Below the pieces are notes generated by a model. The model saw nothing but the letters and a program-made list of their open reading frames with translations, searched no databases and was not told where the DNA came from. Positions 1 to 9,100 of a stretch of DNA of 64,000 bases are shown here, piece by piece. Numbering within the stretch: the stretch's first letter is position 1; each line of letters opens with the position of its first letter. Position numbers and translations under genes: made by a program. The stretch comes from Asterella californica (taxonomy: Eukaryota; Streptophyta; Marchantiopsida; Marchantiales; Aytoniaceae), in contig JAYKYS010000004.1 of assembly GCA_036924285.1 (NCBI GenBank), positions 23,158,001 to 23,222,000 of the forward strand, written 5' to 3'.

Positions 1-421
1 GAAGGCTCTCTTTCGGATGCCGAAGCTACCTGAGACATGTGCCAAACTTTTGAAGCTAGCGGAGCGAATTGAGGATGATGAAGTCCAGCAACAGAAACCT
101 TTCGAACAACGCAGCACGGACAAGTTCCAGATAAAGAACAAGGGCTTCAAGCGACAATAGGACAGGGGTGAAAAAGATCGGAAGGATACTTCTGCCCTGG
201 CAACAAAGTGACCGCAAACAGGATCGAAACTTAAGGGGCAAACACCTCAGAAGGGCAATGGCGCTAAGTTTACTTGCTACAACTGTGAAGAGACGGGTCA
301 TATTGCTAAGGGGTGCACGAAACCTAAAGTTAGTAACTGTAGCATGAATGCGTTTGTTGTAAAGGACTTGTTGGAGGGCCAGATGACTGTGACCTTGAGA
401 ACCACGAAGAAGACGCCGTGA
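1..421 (+). pseudogene. Ty3/gypsy gag C-terminus with CCHC zinc knuckle (decayed, 5' cut by window edge)
   Basis: This is the nucleocapsid end of a retrotransposon Gag, which binds element RNA during particle assembly. Frame 2 encodes a CX2CX4HX4C knuckle at about 275-316 (CYNCEETGHIAKGC), preceded by a Lys/Arg/Gln-rich stretch. In-frame stops at 158 (TAG), 209 (TGA) and 419 (TGA) break the frame. The stop at 419 is followed in the same frame by the protease region, so gag and pol were probably one continuous reading frame originally. At least two of the stops are explained by single C-to-T changes (CGA to TGA). The element begins outside the window. Confidence 0.85.
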
Positions 422-1072
422 TTGATGTTTCTACAAGCCAAGGTTGCTAACCGTGATGTTACTTTTCTTGTGGACACAAGAGCGACTCACTCCTTCATAA
501 GTCCAAAGTTGGTGAAGAAGTTGGGCTTATCTACCTCCAAGGCAAACAAGCCTATTCAGGTACGCTTTGCCAAGGGCAAGACGTACCAAACTTCTGAAGT
601 GACCTTGGACATACGATTTGCGTGTGGGAAGTTGGAATTCACAGAGAACTTCACGGTGTGCGAGATGGATGATATCCATACGGATTTGGGGAACACTTTC
701 TTGGACAGGTTTGAAGTGGAACTTAGGCGGAAACCTTTAAGGTTAAACGTTAAAGTTAAAGGACGAAAGCTGGGAGTAAGGCTGATCCAGAAGACGTGGA
801 AAATTGACGACTTTGCAGTGAGTTTGATCAAAGATAAACAGATGGACTTGAACAACGGAGTCATGTGTTTAATGAGGGTTGCAGATTTGATGACGGGTGG
901 AGGACAAGAGGAAACATCAAGAGACGCAACTAAACTTCCGAAGGTGCTTCGCGAAGTGATTAAGGAGTTTGAGTTACCTCCAAGGCGGGTGGTGGATCAA
1001 GATCGAGGTCTTGCCAGGATCAGAACCACCTTCCAAAACCACTTACTGACTCAATCAGGCGGGACTCCTTGA
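422..1072 (+). pseudogene. Ty3/gypsy aspartic protease region
   Basis: The segment continues the gag frame. It carries the retroviral-type aspartic protease signature FLVDTRATHSFISP at about 466-507. The active-site triad, normally DTG or DSG, reads DTR here, a single G-to-A change that should destroy activity. A second family feature follows (LGNTFLDRF near 685-712). The end of the segment enters the linker before the reverse transcriptase (PKVLREVIKEFE). The reading frame is then lost between about 960 and 1075 by small deletions, and the stop is at 1070-1072. The copy is inactive. Confidence 0.85.
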
Positions 1073-1073
1073 G

Positions 1074-1691
1074 TTGAAAAGACAACTCGGCGAGCTATTA
1101 GCGCGAGGATATATTCGAACCAGCAAGTCACCTTATGGAGCCCCAGTTCTTTTTGCAAAGAAGAAGGATGGGAAGTTACGACTTTGCGTAGATTATCGTG
1201 CACTCAATAAGGTGACGGTGAAGAATAATTATCCTTTGCTAAGGATAGACGACCTCTTTGATAGGCTAGCGGGCGCAAAGTACTTCAGCAAGATCGACTT
1301 GAAGTCAAGATATTATCAGATCCGGATAGCTGATCCAGATGTCGAGAAGATCGCTTGTCGAACCAGATACGGATCGTTTGAATTCGTTATGATGCCATTT
1401 GGACTCTACAACGCCCCTTCGACGTTCACTACATTGATGAATACAATTTTTTGTGAGGAGATGGATGAGCTTGTCATCGTTTATATCGACGATATCTTGA
1501 TCTACTCCAAAACCTTGGAGTCGCACGCGGAGCAGCTAAGGGTGGTGTTGACCAAGCTACGGGAGCATAAGCTGTTTGCCAACGTTGACAAGAGTGAGTT
1601 TGGTTTGGAGCACATTAACTTCTTGGGACATGTCATTAGTGCACAAGGAGTCGGCCCGGATATGCAGAAGGTGGATGCGATTGTGACTTGA
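1074..1691 (+). pseudogene. Ty3/gypsy reverse transcriptase fragment
   Basis: The RT palm and fingers of a Ty3/gypsy pol are clear. [20 protein letters not shown] opens the domain, followed by [19 protein letters not shown], then [17 protein letters not shown] and the catalytic YIDD box in [13 protein letters not shown] at about 1477-1515. [13 protein letters not shown] and INFLGHVIS mark the thumb/connection. The frame differs from that of the upstream protease. It ends at TGA 1689-1691, where the family normally has Trp, so the stop is a single G-to-A change. The start given is only where the open frame begins; there is no real start codon in a polyprotein. Confidence 0.92.
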
Positions 1692-2094
1692 GAGCCTCCG
1701 ACTACAGTGAAGGGGATGCAGTGATTCTTAAGATTGGTGCAGTTCTACCGCAAGTATGTGAAGGGGTTTTCAAAGATCACAAAATCGCTGACGGATTGGA
1801 CGGACAAAGACGCACAGATAAGTTGGACCAAGGAGGTGGATGATGCGTTTCAGACGATCAAAGCTATTTTGTCAAAGGCGCCAATTTTGAAGTTGCCAGA
1901 GTTCGGCAAACCATTCGAGGTGCACACGGACGCGAGCGACTAGGCGATTGAAAAAGTGTTGGTGCAGGATGGAAAACCTGTAGCGTACGAAAGCAAGAAG
2001 CTATCTGGGATAGAGAGTCGATGACCGACTCACGAGAAAGACCTGTTTGCGGTGGTTCATTGCTTGAGGAAATGGCGGCATTACTTGGGACTCC
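1692..2094 (+). pseudogene. Ty3/gypsy RNase H region with in-frame stops
   Basis: The RT frame continues after the stop at 1689 and shows the tether VQFYRKYVKGFSKI, then the RNase H start PFEVHTDASD at about 1909-1940 and VQDGKPVAYESKKLSG. Further stops sit at 1722 (TGA), 1941 (TAG) and 2022 (TGA). Family comparison suggests these were Arg, a sense codon in DASDxAIG, and Trp, each one transition away. RKWRHYLGLHA near 2070-2099 is the usual end of the RNase H domain. The gene is dead but the order of domains is intact. Confidence 0.85.
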
Positions 2095-2567
2095 ATGCCT
2101 AAGCAACTACGGTGGCATGATATCTTGACGCTCATGAACGTGGAATTGATCCACAAAGCAAGAAAGGACAATGTGGTTCATGACGTCTTAAGTCGCAAGA
2201 AGGAATATCTTCCATCGTCAATACAGATTTTGCGAGCTATGTATCCTAAGGAGTCAGACTTGGAGAGACGAATAAGTGAAGGTTACATGGGCGATGACCA
2301 AGCAAAGGAGTACCTGGAACAACTCAAAGCGAGGAGTGAAGAACCTCAAGAACCTCAAGAAGGCGCAGCAACGATACAGGAAGCAGGTAAACAAGCATCG
2401 GCGGCAAGTGAAATTTCAAGTGGGCGAAGAAGTATGGTTAACTACGAAAAACTTCACACTTCCGAAAGAAATATCTACGAAGTTTTCATCAAAGTTCGCA
2501 GGACCTTTTGTCATTGTCAAGAATCCGCACAAAGATGTCTATACATTAGACCTTCCTCGCGAGTGAT
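2095..2567 (+). pseudogene. Ty3/gypsy integrase remnant: core deleted, C-terminal domain left
   Basis: ELIHKARKDNVVHDVLSRKK at about 2140-2200 is the tether that normally precedes integrase. At about 2330-2350 the sequence jumps, with a frame change, to the integrase C-terminus: KKAQQRYRKQVNKHRR followed by KFQVGEEVWLTTKNF and a GPY-like stretch (KFAGPFVIVKNPHKDVYTLD). The HHCC zinc-binding domain and the DD35E catalytic core, roughly 1 kb in intact relatives, are missing. The copy therefore lost integrase by internal deletion, not by point mutation alone. Two stops (TGA, TAG) follow at about 2563-2568. Confidence 0.85.
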
Positions 2568-2569
2568 AG

Positions 2570-2950
2570 TTGCATCCGACTTTTCATGTTTCTTTATTAA
2601 AGAAATACTTCAAGGACGATTTGCGACCTGAGCGTAAACAGGTACTCAGGCCTCAACCTGAAGTCGTGCAAGGCGAAGCAGAATATGAGATAGAGACCAT
2701 TTTGCGATCGCGGCGCAAGTCTAATCAGATGGAATACTTGATCAAATGGTGTGGCTATCATTTGAAGGAAGCAACTTGGGTGCCAGAGGAGGAGCTAACA
2801 TATGCAAGTGAAGTATTGGATCTATTCAAACGGCGACAAGGACAACAAGGGCGTTGCCAAGATGAGGACATCTCTTTCCAGCGAGGAGTGAAGAAACGAC
2901 GACCCATACGAGTAGCAACTTGGAGCGATTTGGGCCGATGGATTTTGTAG
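2570..2950 (+). pseudogene. Ty3/gypsy pol end with chromodomain (chromovirus)
   Basis: The segment is in the same frame as the integrase tail. It begins with the conserved HPTFHVSLLKKYF and then holds a chromodomain at about 2684-2845, with EYEIETILRSRR, MEYLIKWCGY, ATWVPEEEL and a closing helix. Tyr, Trp and Tyr/Trp cage positions are visible (YEIE, LIKWCGY, TWVPEE). Chromodomains of this clade direct integration toward methylated-histone chromatin, so the element belongs to the chromovirus branch. The polyprotein ends at TAG 2948-2950, about 640 bases before the 3' LTR. Confidence 0.9.
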
Positions 2951-3586
2951 CTTTGTCTTGTATTTGGAAATAAAGACTTTGTTTCTTGAAATTTTGTCTA
3001 AGTGTATTGGTAGTGCATGGCTATGACTAGTTCTGATCAGATGCCTAAGATGTTGTCAAGAGGAGGAACGAAGCACACTCAAAGGAAGCGAGCTGGTTTG
3101 GATAAGCATCTAAATCAAGACTAAATCTTGATGTCAAGACTTAGGTTTGCCGTAGCGTTGACAAAGCAAATATGAACTTTCATACTTGTCTTGAGGCTTG
3201 GGGTGATTTTGCTTTGTGGTTTTCTACAAAATAAACTTAGTCGCGCGTCTAAGTCAAATCAGGTTGTGACCAGAAAGTGAGTTTCGGGGGACCTTGTAAG
3301 TAGGTGTGAATACTTATAGTTAGCAAGTTAGAGTCTTAAGTAGAATGTTTGGAAATTGTCAACTAGTTTTGTTTAAGATATGCCAAAAAGGTAAGGCTTT
3401 TCCCGAGACTAGTTGAAATTTTCTAAGTGTTCTAGAGACAACTTAAGACTCAAGCCAAGAAGGGAATTGCGGGTTAGCTACCAGAACGTAATTCTGACGC
3501 CAAGGGGTTGGCTACTCATTTTGAACTTGGTGTTAACTTAAAGGATCATTGTTGATGAGGACATCAACCTCCAAAGTGGGGGTGAG
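2951..3586 (+). other. Ty3 untranslated region with polypurine tract at its end
   Basis: These 636 bases lie between the end of pol and the LTR, and no coding frame was recognised. The last bases (about 3570-3586, AAAGTGGGGGTGAG) are the expected polypurine tract for plus-strand DNA synthesis, directly before the LTR start TGTTGCGACC at 3587. Confidence 0.7.
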
Positions 3587-4036
3587 TGTTGCGACCCTCA
3601 GTCTAAAGATCAGACGTAGATGCGAGCAACGGAACCCTAGTGGACTTGCGCTAGGTTGCAAACGCTGCGAGTGGGACTAAACGGCTTGGCCGAGAAGTCG
3701 GGATCAGAGGAACCCTAAGTGATTCTCTGAACCAAGGTTGGAACATTGGGCTAGGACCTAAGGGCCTACCCCAAGACGACCCCAGACAAACGCTGACCTA
3801 AGGGGGCAAGTCTAGGAACGGACCGAAACATAAGTCTAAGACATAGGTCCGAGACGTGGGACCGAGACGTGGGTCCGAGACGCAGACAGACCGTGGTTCG
3901 AACGCTGGTCTGAATCACAGGGTTCGAGTCTGGGTCTGAACCACAAGTTTCCAAAAAATGGCTAAGTGTTGGAGCTCCAGGGACGTTTTAGGTCGTGGAC
4001 GGAGCTCCACGTAGGATCTCATCTCTCTCGAGTGAG

Positions 4037-4077
4037 ATATCATTGGAAAGGTCTCATCGAGAGCTTTCCAATGATAT
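4037..4077. other. Inverted repeat inside the Ty3 LTR
   Basis: Arms of 14 bases (ATATCATTGGAAAG and its complement) lie at 4037-4050 and 4064-4077 with a 13-base loop. A related, partly degraded form occurs in the solo LTR around 11560-11605, so the structure is a feature of the LTR family. Its role is unknown. Confidence 0.7.
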
Positions 4078-4189
4078 ATAACACTCCTCGATCTGACCTC
4101 CGAGCTGGAAGTTATGACTGAACCAGGATCAGGTTGTGATATAATTTTCAAGGACCAAAGAGGAGGGCGGGACCGCCGATCCCCAGAAG

Positions 4190-4196
4190 TATATAT
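4190..4196 (+). promoter_or_regulatory. Probable LTR TATA box
   Basis: AGTATATATGAGG lies about 600 bases into the LTR and is kept in the solo LTR (minus strand, near 11443-11449). Its position fits the U3 core promoter of a Ty3 element. The call rests on motif and conservation only. Confidence 0.5.
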
Positions 4197-4432
4197 GAGG
4201 AGGGCTCGATGCTTGGGTAGGCCAGGACGAGTCACCCGACCCCAGGGTTCGACGGGTGGACTCTGGGGGCATGAGGTGATGGCTGGGTCGGTTCCAAGGC
4301 ACGTTCCCGTCTAGACTTGGATGTCTCGACTTAGGAATGCTGTAAGGGCTAGGGCAAGACTAGAGAACGAGTCGGCGGGTCAGACCATCTTTCGGGAGCC
4401 TAGACCCAGACGGACATCACGGTATCGTGTCG

Positions 4433-6435
4433 GATTTTGCGTGAAGGATGTCCAGGAAAATGCGAGGTTCCTGGCTGTGGAGACGTTGTGTGCTGAAACA
4501 GAGACAAGACAGAGAAAAACTACCACGAAAACGAATGCTACGATATATACCAACTACAAATGTATGTACACTGCCGGTTCTTTCTCCTTAGAGCACAGAA
4601 CTGAGATACAGACCAGAGCGGTCTGTAACCTGCTTCAAAAGCTCCTAAAAACAACTCCTGAATCACAACCCTGACCCAAAATCACCGAAGCATAGCTCAA
4701 AGCAAGAGAAACTTCTCTTTGCTAACAAATAGAGCCACAACAGTCCAGACCCAAGTCCAAACCACACCCATGTACAAGCCCTTAGCCAAGACTAGTTACC
4801 ACAAGCTGTGTATAGCCAACTAGAACTCTAATGAACTCAAAAGAGCAAAACCTGTAGCGAAGAAACTGAAAAAGATCCATCTGAGAACTTTCTCTTTTCG
4901 TCGAACGGACTTCAAATGTCGATAGGGTCTCTTTCCTTGACTCCGTTGGCCCAAGAAACCTTCAGATCTGACTTCCAACAGCCGAGATATCGCTGATTTG
5001 TGATCACAGGTGACCGAACTTTCAAAAACTCCTTCCTGCGGCTTAAAACCGCACACACTGCACAAACGGATCGTCTAAACTGATATCCATTTTCCTTGGC
5101 AGATAGATCTAGCTATCACAAACCCAACGGGACTCCAAACAAGTCGTCTGGAGTTCCCCTTGCAAAACCACGCAAGAAATTTGATCGCAAGTTGCAAAAA
5201 ACTGACGTAAATGAACTCCCTGCGGCTCAAACTCGCTCACCTCACCCAAACCAACAATCCAATCCACGTATTGTCTTCTCCTATGCGTAGATGAAGACTC
5301 CTTGGTCGCGTAGGCATCAAGAACGAAGAGCTTGGCACACCGATCGCGAAGAACAACTCAATTTTAGGTCGCAGGTGATGAAAAATCTGACACAATCGTT
5401 TCTCTGCGAGTCAATTTCACTCAGAACTCCTAAACCGTCCGATGAAACTTGATATCGTCTTCAATTTCCTGTAGAACTTGGTGTTCTGATCTCGATCGAT
5501 CCAAAGACAGCAAGTTTGGACTCCGGAACGGTCCGAACGGTCCAACTCTCCTTCACAGATAACTGAAATCTCCAAATCTCTCTCCTGCATCTCAATTTCT
5601 CTCAGTAAGCACACCCCGATCCGTCTCTTCACAAACCGTCTTAACCAGTGCGTAGCCTGCACAGATCTGAACCCAACGACGCCTTGCGCGCTTGCATTGG
5701 ACCTCCAAATCTCCCGAACCGTCCGTTGATAGGTCACATGCGCAAGCTAACCCCTAAGCTGTCCCCTTGTATCAGTCTCTGTACGTACAAAGTTCTCTCA
5801 TATAATAATGAAGCAGGCCCCTTGCGTCTTTGATGTAACGCCTGAAGCCTCAAATACCCAATCAGCAAGTAAACTAAGGCCTAGCTTGATTTTTCTTTTT
5901 TTCGAGTCGCATAACTTCTTCACTAGATGTCCAAACAAAGTAAACAAGATACTCATGGAAAGCTTACAACGAGCCCGACCCATCTATGTGGTGAAAGTGA
6001 AGATCTGCAGTTGTGTCAAAAGCTCGTAAGCTGGGGCTTAGCTTGTTTTCTCCATCTTTCGAGTCTTGTAACTTCTCCACTAGGCGTCCAAACGAAGTAG
6101 ACAAAGTGTCTATGGAATGCTGACAAGGAGCTCTATCCATCGATGCGATGAAAGCGAAGATCCAAAGTTGTGTCAAAAGTCCGTAAGCTGAGGCCTAGCT
6201 TGTTTTCTCCATCTTTCGGGTCCTGTAACTTCTCCACTAGGTGTCCAAACGAAGTAGACGAAGTGCCTATGGAAAGCTGACAAGGAGCTCTACCCATCTA
6301 TGCGATGAAAATGGAGATTTGAGATGATGCCAAAAGTCCATAAGCTAAGGTCTAGCTTGTCTTTCTCATGAGTGTCTTTGGAGCGACAAGCATCGAAGTC
6401 TGAATTTCAGATAAGAGTCAATCCACGACACGACA
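4433..6435 (-). repeat. 3' LTR of the gag-only element (~2.0 kb)
   Basis: On the minus strand it runs from TGTCGTGTCGTGG at 6435 to CCGACACGATA at 4433. The part 4698-6435 aligns along its length with 9101-10842, and the part 4433-4680 aligns in reverse orientation with 8403-8655. It contains three tandem ~160-bp units and, near its end, a 19-base dyad around CAGACC/GGTCTG (about 4605-4632). A TATA-like AT stretch occurs near 5800-5812. The polypurine tract lies just outside at 6436-6451. Confidence 0.8.
5880..6360 (-). repeat. Three tandem ~160-bp units in the LTR
   Basis: Starts recur at about 5880, 6033, 6195 and 6350 with CTAGCTTG followed by TTTTCTCC, CACTAG(G/A)TGTCCAAAC and GAAAGCTGACAA. 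The same array is present in the other LTR at about 10287-10765. In retrotransposon LTRs such arrays often lie in U3 and can act as enhancers, but that function is not shown here. Confidence 0.8.
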
Positions 6436-6451
6436 TCCACCCCCTCTAAAC
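6436..6451 (-). other. Polypurine tract of the gag-only element
   Basis: On the minus strand this reads TTTAGAGGGGGTGGA directly before the LTR start TGTCGTG. It is the expected plus-strand primer site and fixes the element's orientation and the LTR boundary. Confidence 0.7.
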
Positions 6452-7094
6452 CTGTGCATCCTCCGGTATGCACCAGAGATATCAACCAAAGAGTGGACCG
6501 GCTTATCGTCCTACTTCCCATCGTAGCCAACCTCACCTTCAAGTATTCTGCATAATCTTCATCCTCAAGGTTACAACTTGATCGTCATCTTGAAGTTGCT
6601 TTCCTGCCATGATCCTCCCTAGATCCATGCTCATCGACTTTCATCTCGAACCTCCCATCCAATCACCCCCTCTAAATCTACACATATTCAATATGCGAAG
6701 ACATAGAAAGAATAACCCATCATACCATAGAATTGTCTTTCATCCGTCCTGTAGAACCTCACCGTCGAGGTTTGTGACCCAAGTGTCGTAGTAGACATCA
6801 TCCATGAACCCAATCATCATCATATATCTGACTGTAACCCTCAACATCAAGTCGGTACATGTCATCGTACCTAATCCTCTCTTCTTTTTTTGTTTTTCTG
6901 AAAAAAAGAACCCCACTCTTGCAAGTAAAATCCTCAACCGCAACCATCATTATCTCGCTGTACAATAATATCCTCCTCAACAATCATCCTCCCTGATCTC
7001 TTCTTCTGAAAATCCTCACAACCTCCCAAGCATCACTCTCTCAACCTAATTCACCTTCAGCAATGACTTCTCCCTTGTAAGCCATCCTTACCCA
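6452..7094 (-). other. Spacer between gag and the polypurine tract
   Basis: This stretch holds no recognisable domain. Short open frames on the minus strand (for example 6740-6943) lack known motifs. It is where protease and RT would be expected in a complete element, and they are absent. Confidence 0.5.
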
Positions 7095-8393
7095 TCATCC
7101 TATATCCGTAGCCTCAAGAGCATCCATCCATTCTCCTTCACCCTCAATATGTCTGTCCTTGATGATGCCAATGATGACATCATGGACTCTCCTTGTAGCT
7201 GCACCCAAGACTTCTCGAAATAGAAACCCAATCTTTGCATCTCGAATGCACTCCTCCCAACCTCCCTTCACATCCATCATTGGATCAATAACTGGTTGTT
7301 GTATGTTTGCAACCAGATCAACCATGTCCACTGTCTGCACCCCAACCATCTCCTCCGGTTGTGAAGGATCGCCCTCCATTGCCTGTTCAGGAAGAACAGT
7401 TTCTTGTTGAATCTTATCCTCCCTAGCTTGCTTCTCTGAAGAAGTCTCTTCTTGTCCCTTCTTCTCGCTCTGCATCGTGGATGCAGTATCCAACTTGAGC
7501 TCGCTTGGATCCATGTGCTCATCCAAATCATCCCCGTGGAGATCATGTTCAATCTCTTCCACCCTAGCACCATAACTTGTAGCTTCGATAGCTACAACTG
7601 CATGTGCCGCAAAGTAATCATCCATAAACTTTTTCATCCCTCCTTTATCAACGTTGGCTTGAAGGATAGTACCCGTACTTCTGAATGTAACACTTCCATC
7701 CTCCCAAGAAATAACCCCTCGTTGCAAGGACTCTACAAAGTCGATGCAATCATCTCGTTGATGATCAGTATCATCACACCACAAGCACTGATGTACCCAA
7801 GTTGGTTTGGGTACAAGCACCATCTCAGTCGAAAATCCTTTATCCTCCAACCTAGTAACCTTAGCTTGTAGATCCTGCATCTTTTGCTGTAGGTCCTCGG
7901 TGGTTAGATCCTTCTCCTCTACAACAACAACTGGAGGTTGAACCTCAGATACTACCCGAACTGGTGTGAAAGTCATTGATACAGGTGTCAATCTTGTAAC
8001 CCTTTCTCTTGTATGTCTCCAGACAAGAAGCTCAACTGCTTCTTGCACAATCTCCCAATTCCTTGTCAACCCTTCTTCTTCCTCCCCATCCTCCAGAAGT
8101 AGCTCTAATCGCTCTTGCCATGGTTCATCAGCAGCTTGAAGAAACAACTATGTCTTATAGCTCTCCAAGGTTAGCTTGTCCACCCGAGGTAGTTGAGAGA
8201 ATTGTCTCTCGAACTCCTTCAACAGCTTATAGACTCCAAACCCTTGCTGGATTGGTTGATCCATTCCAGAAATGATTTCTTGGTTACTCAATCTCAGTTT
8301 CTCAAGAAATACTCCTCCCTCAGTGCATGTGAAAATGTATCCCAGTTCCTCCCAAAACGCTTTGTTAGACCTTTCACATGCTCCCTTATCTCA
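7095..8393 (-). pseudogene. gag, 3' part, of the gag-only element
   Basis: A 350-codon open stretch (8147 to 7095) continues upstream in the same frame to about 8393 through three stops (near 8153, 8294 and 8300), some of which are single-transition changes. It shows capsid-like helices (LTKRFGRNWDTFSHALREEY; DEPWQERLELLLEDGEEEE), a long linker with a possible coiled coil (LQQKMQDLQAKVTRLEDK) and a zinc knuckle CX2CX4HX4C (CLWCDDTDHQRDDC). The C-terminal half is acidic, rich in Glu, Gln and Asp. Its N-terminal part is found inverted at 8833-9100. Gag would form the particle; pol must come from another element. Confidence 0.8.
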
Positions 8394-8402
8394 AGCACCG
8401 CA

Positions 8403-8655
8403 GTGGGTCAGGGTTGTGATTCAGGAGTTGTTTTTACTTTTGAAGCATGTTACAGACCGCTCTGGTCTGTATCTCAGTTTTGTGCTCTTAGGAGAAAGAA
8501 CCGGCATTGTACATACATTTGGAGTTGGTATATATCGCAGCATTCGTTTTCGTGGTTGTTTTTCTCTGTCTTGTCTCTGTTCCAGCACACAACATCTCCA
8601 CAGCCAGGAACCTCACGTTTTCTTGGACATCCTTCACACAAAATCCGACACAATA
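8403..8655 (+). repeat. Inverted end of the 5' LTR of the gag-only element
   Basis: This segment matches the reverse complement of 4433-4680, from TGGGTCAGGGTTGTG to CCGACACAATA. It should lie on the minus strand next to 9101. Its plus orientation shows that it is inside the inverted segment. Confidence 0.8.
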
Positions 8656-8680
8656 CGGTGGTGAACTCGACGTGAAAGTC
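8656..8680 (+). other. Primer-binding site candidate of the gag-only element
   Basis: TGGTGAACTCGACGTG begins two or three bases after the LTR end at 8655, the usual place for a tRNA-primed site, and starts with the TGG that complements the tRNA CCA end. It is not the common initiator-Met type (TGGTATCAGAGC). I did not identify the tRNA. The site lies in the inverted block. Confidence 0.5.
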
Positions 8681-8832
8681 TGGGGTGGAGATTTCTGTGT
8701 TTGAACTAGAAGAGGAGATCAACAATCATGAACCAGGATGAGGATGGATACTGTTGTTCGGAAGGATGTTGCGGACCTGGGATGATGAGTTTGTAGACGG
8801 TTGGGATCATAGGAGGATGGGAGGATGGGAGG

Positions 8833-9100
8833 ATGGGACGAGCTATGACTATGGACGGGATGGACGGATCAGAAGAGATACCAGGGGTGCAGTTGGATGC
8901 AGCAACTGAACGTTTGTTTCAAGTCTTCATCTTGTTTTTACGACAAGAGCAAGGGAACCAACAAAAGGAAGCTTTGGGGACGAAGGCGCTTCGAAGGGTG
9001 ATCGACAAGCTCAATCTATTTGATGGGAGAGACATCTCAGACTACTGGAGACGTTACAAGACGGAGATGGATTTGGATCAGATATCGAAGAAGGAGATGA
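8833..9100 (+). pseudogene. gag, 5' part, of the gag-only element (inverted)
   Basis: The open frame starts at ATG 8833, within a repetitive GGATGGGA tract, and encodes a Gag N-terminus (ERLFQVFILFLRQEQ; KLNLFDGRDISDYWRRYK). It is cut off at about 9100, where LTR sequence begins (TCAAAGCAAG). The next residues expected of Gag are found on the opposite strand just below 8393 (LEIREHVKGL), so the two halves belong to one gene separated by inversion. Only a few residues seem to be lost at the junction. Confidence 0.75.

Larger units (their letters stand above)
3587..4432 (+). repeat. Ty3 3' LTR, first segment (interrupted)
   Basis: The LTR starts TGTTGCGACC at 3587. It matches, on the opposite strand, the complete solo LTR at 10918-12048, and its 3' half matches the fragment at 28588-29003. 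It stops abruptly at ACGG 4429-4432, where the gag-only element is inserted. The same LTR resumes at 10843 with another ACGG. Adding the three pieces (3587-4432, 10843-10917, 12049-12287) gives about 1.15 kb, the size of the solo LTR, which supports one original LTR. Confidence 0.85.

Noticed and set aside
5880..6360. CRISPR-like or satellite array
   Set aside because: The three ~160-bp units are contiguous with no unique spacers and lie inside an LTR present twice; they are LTR sub-repeats.
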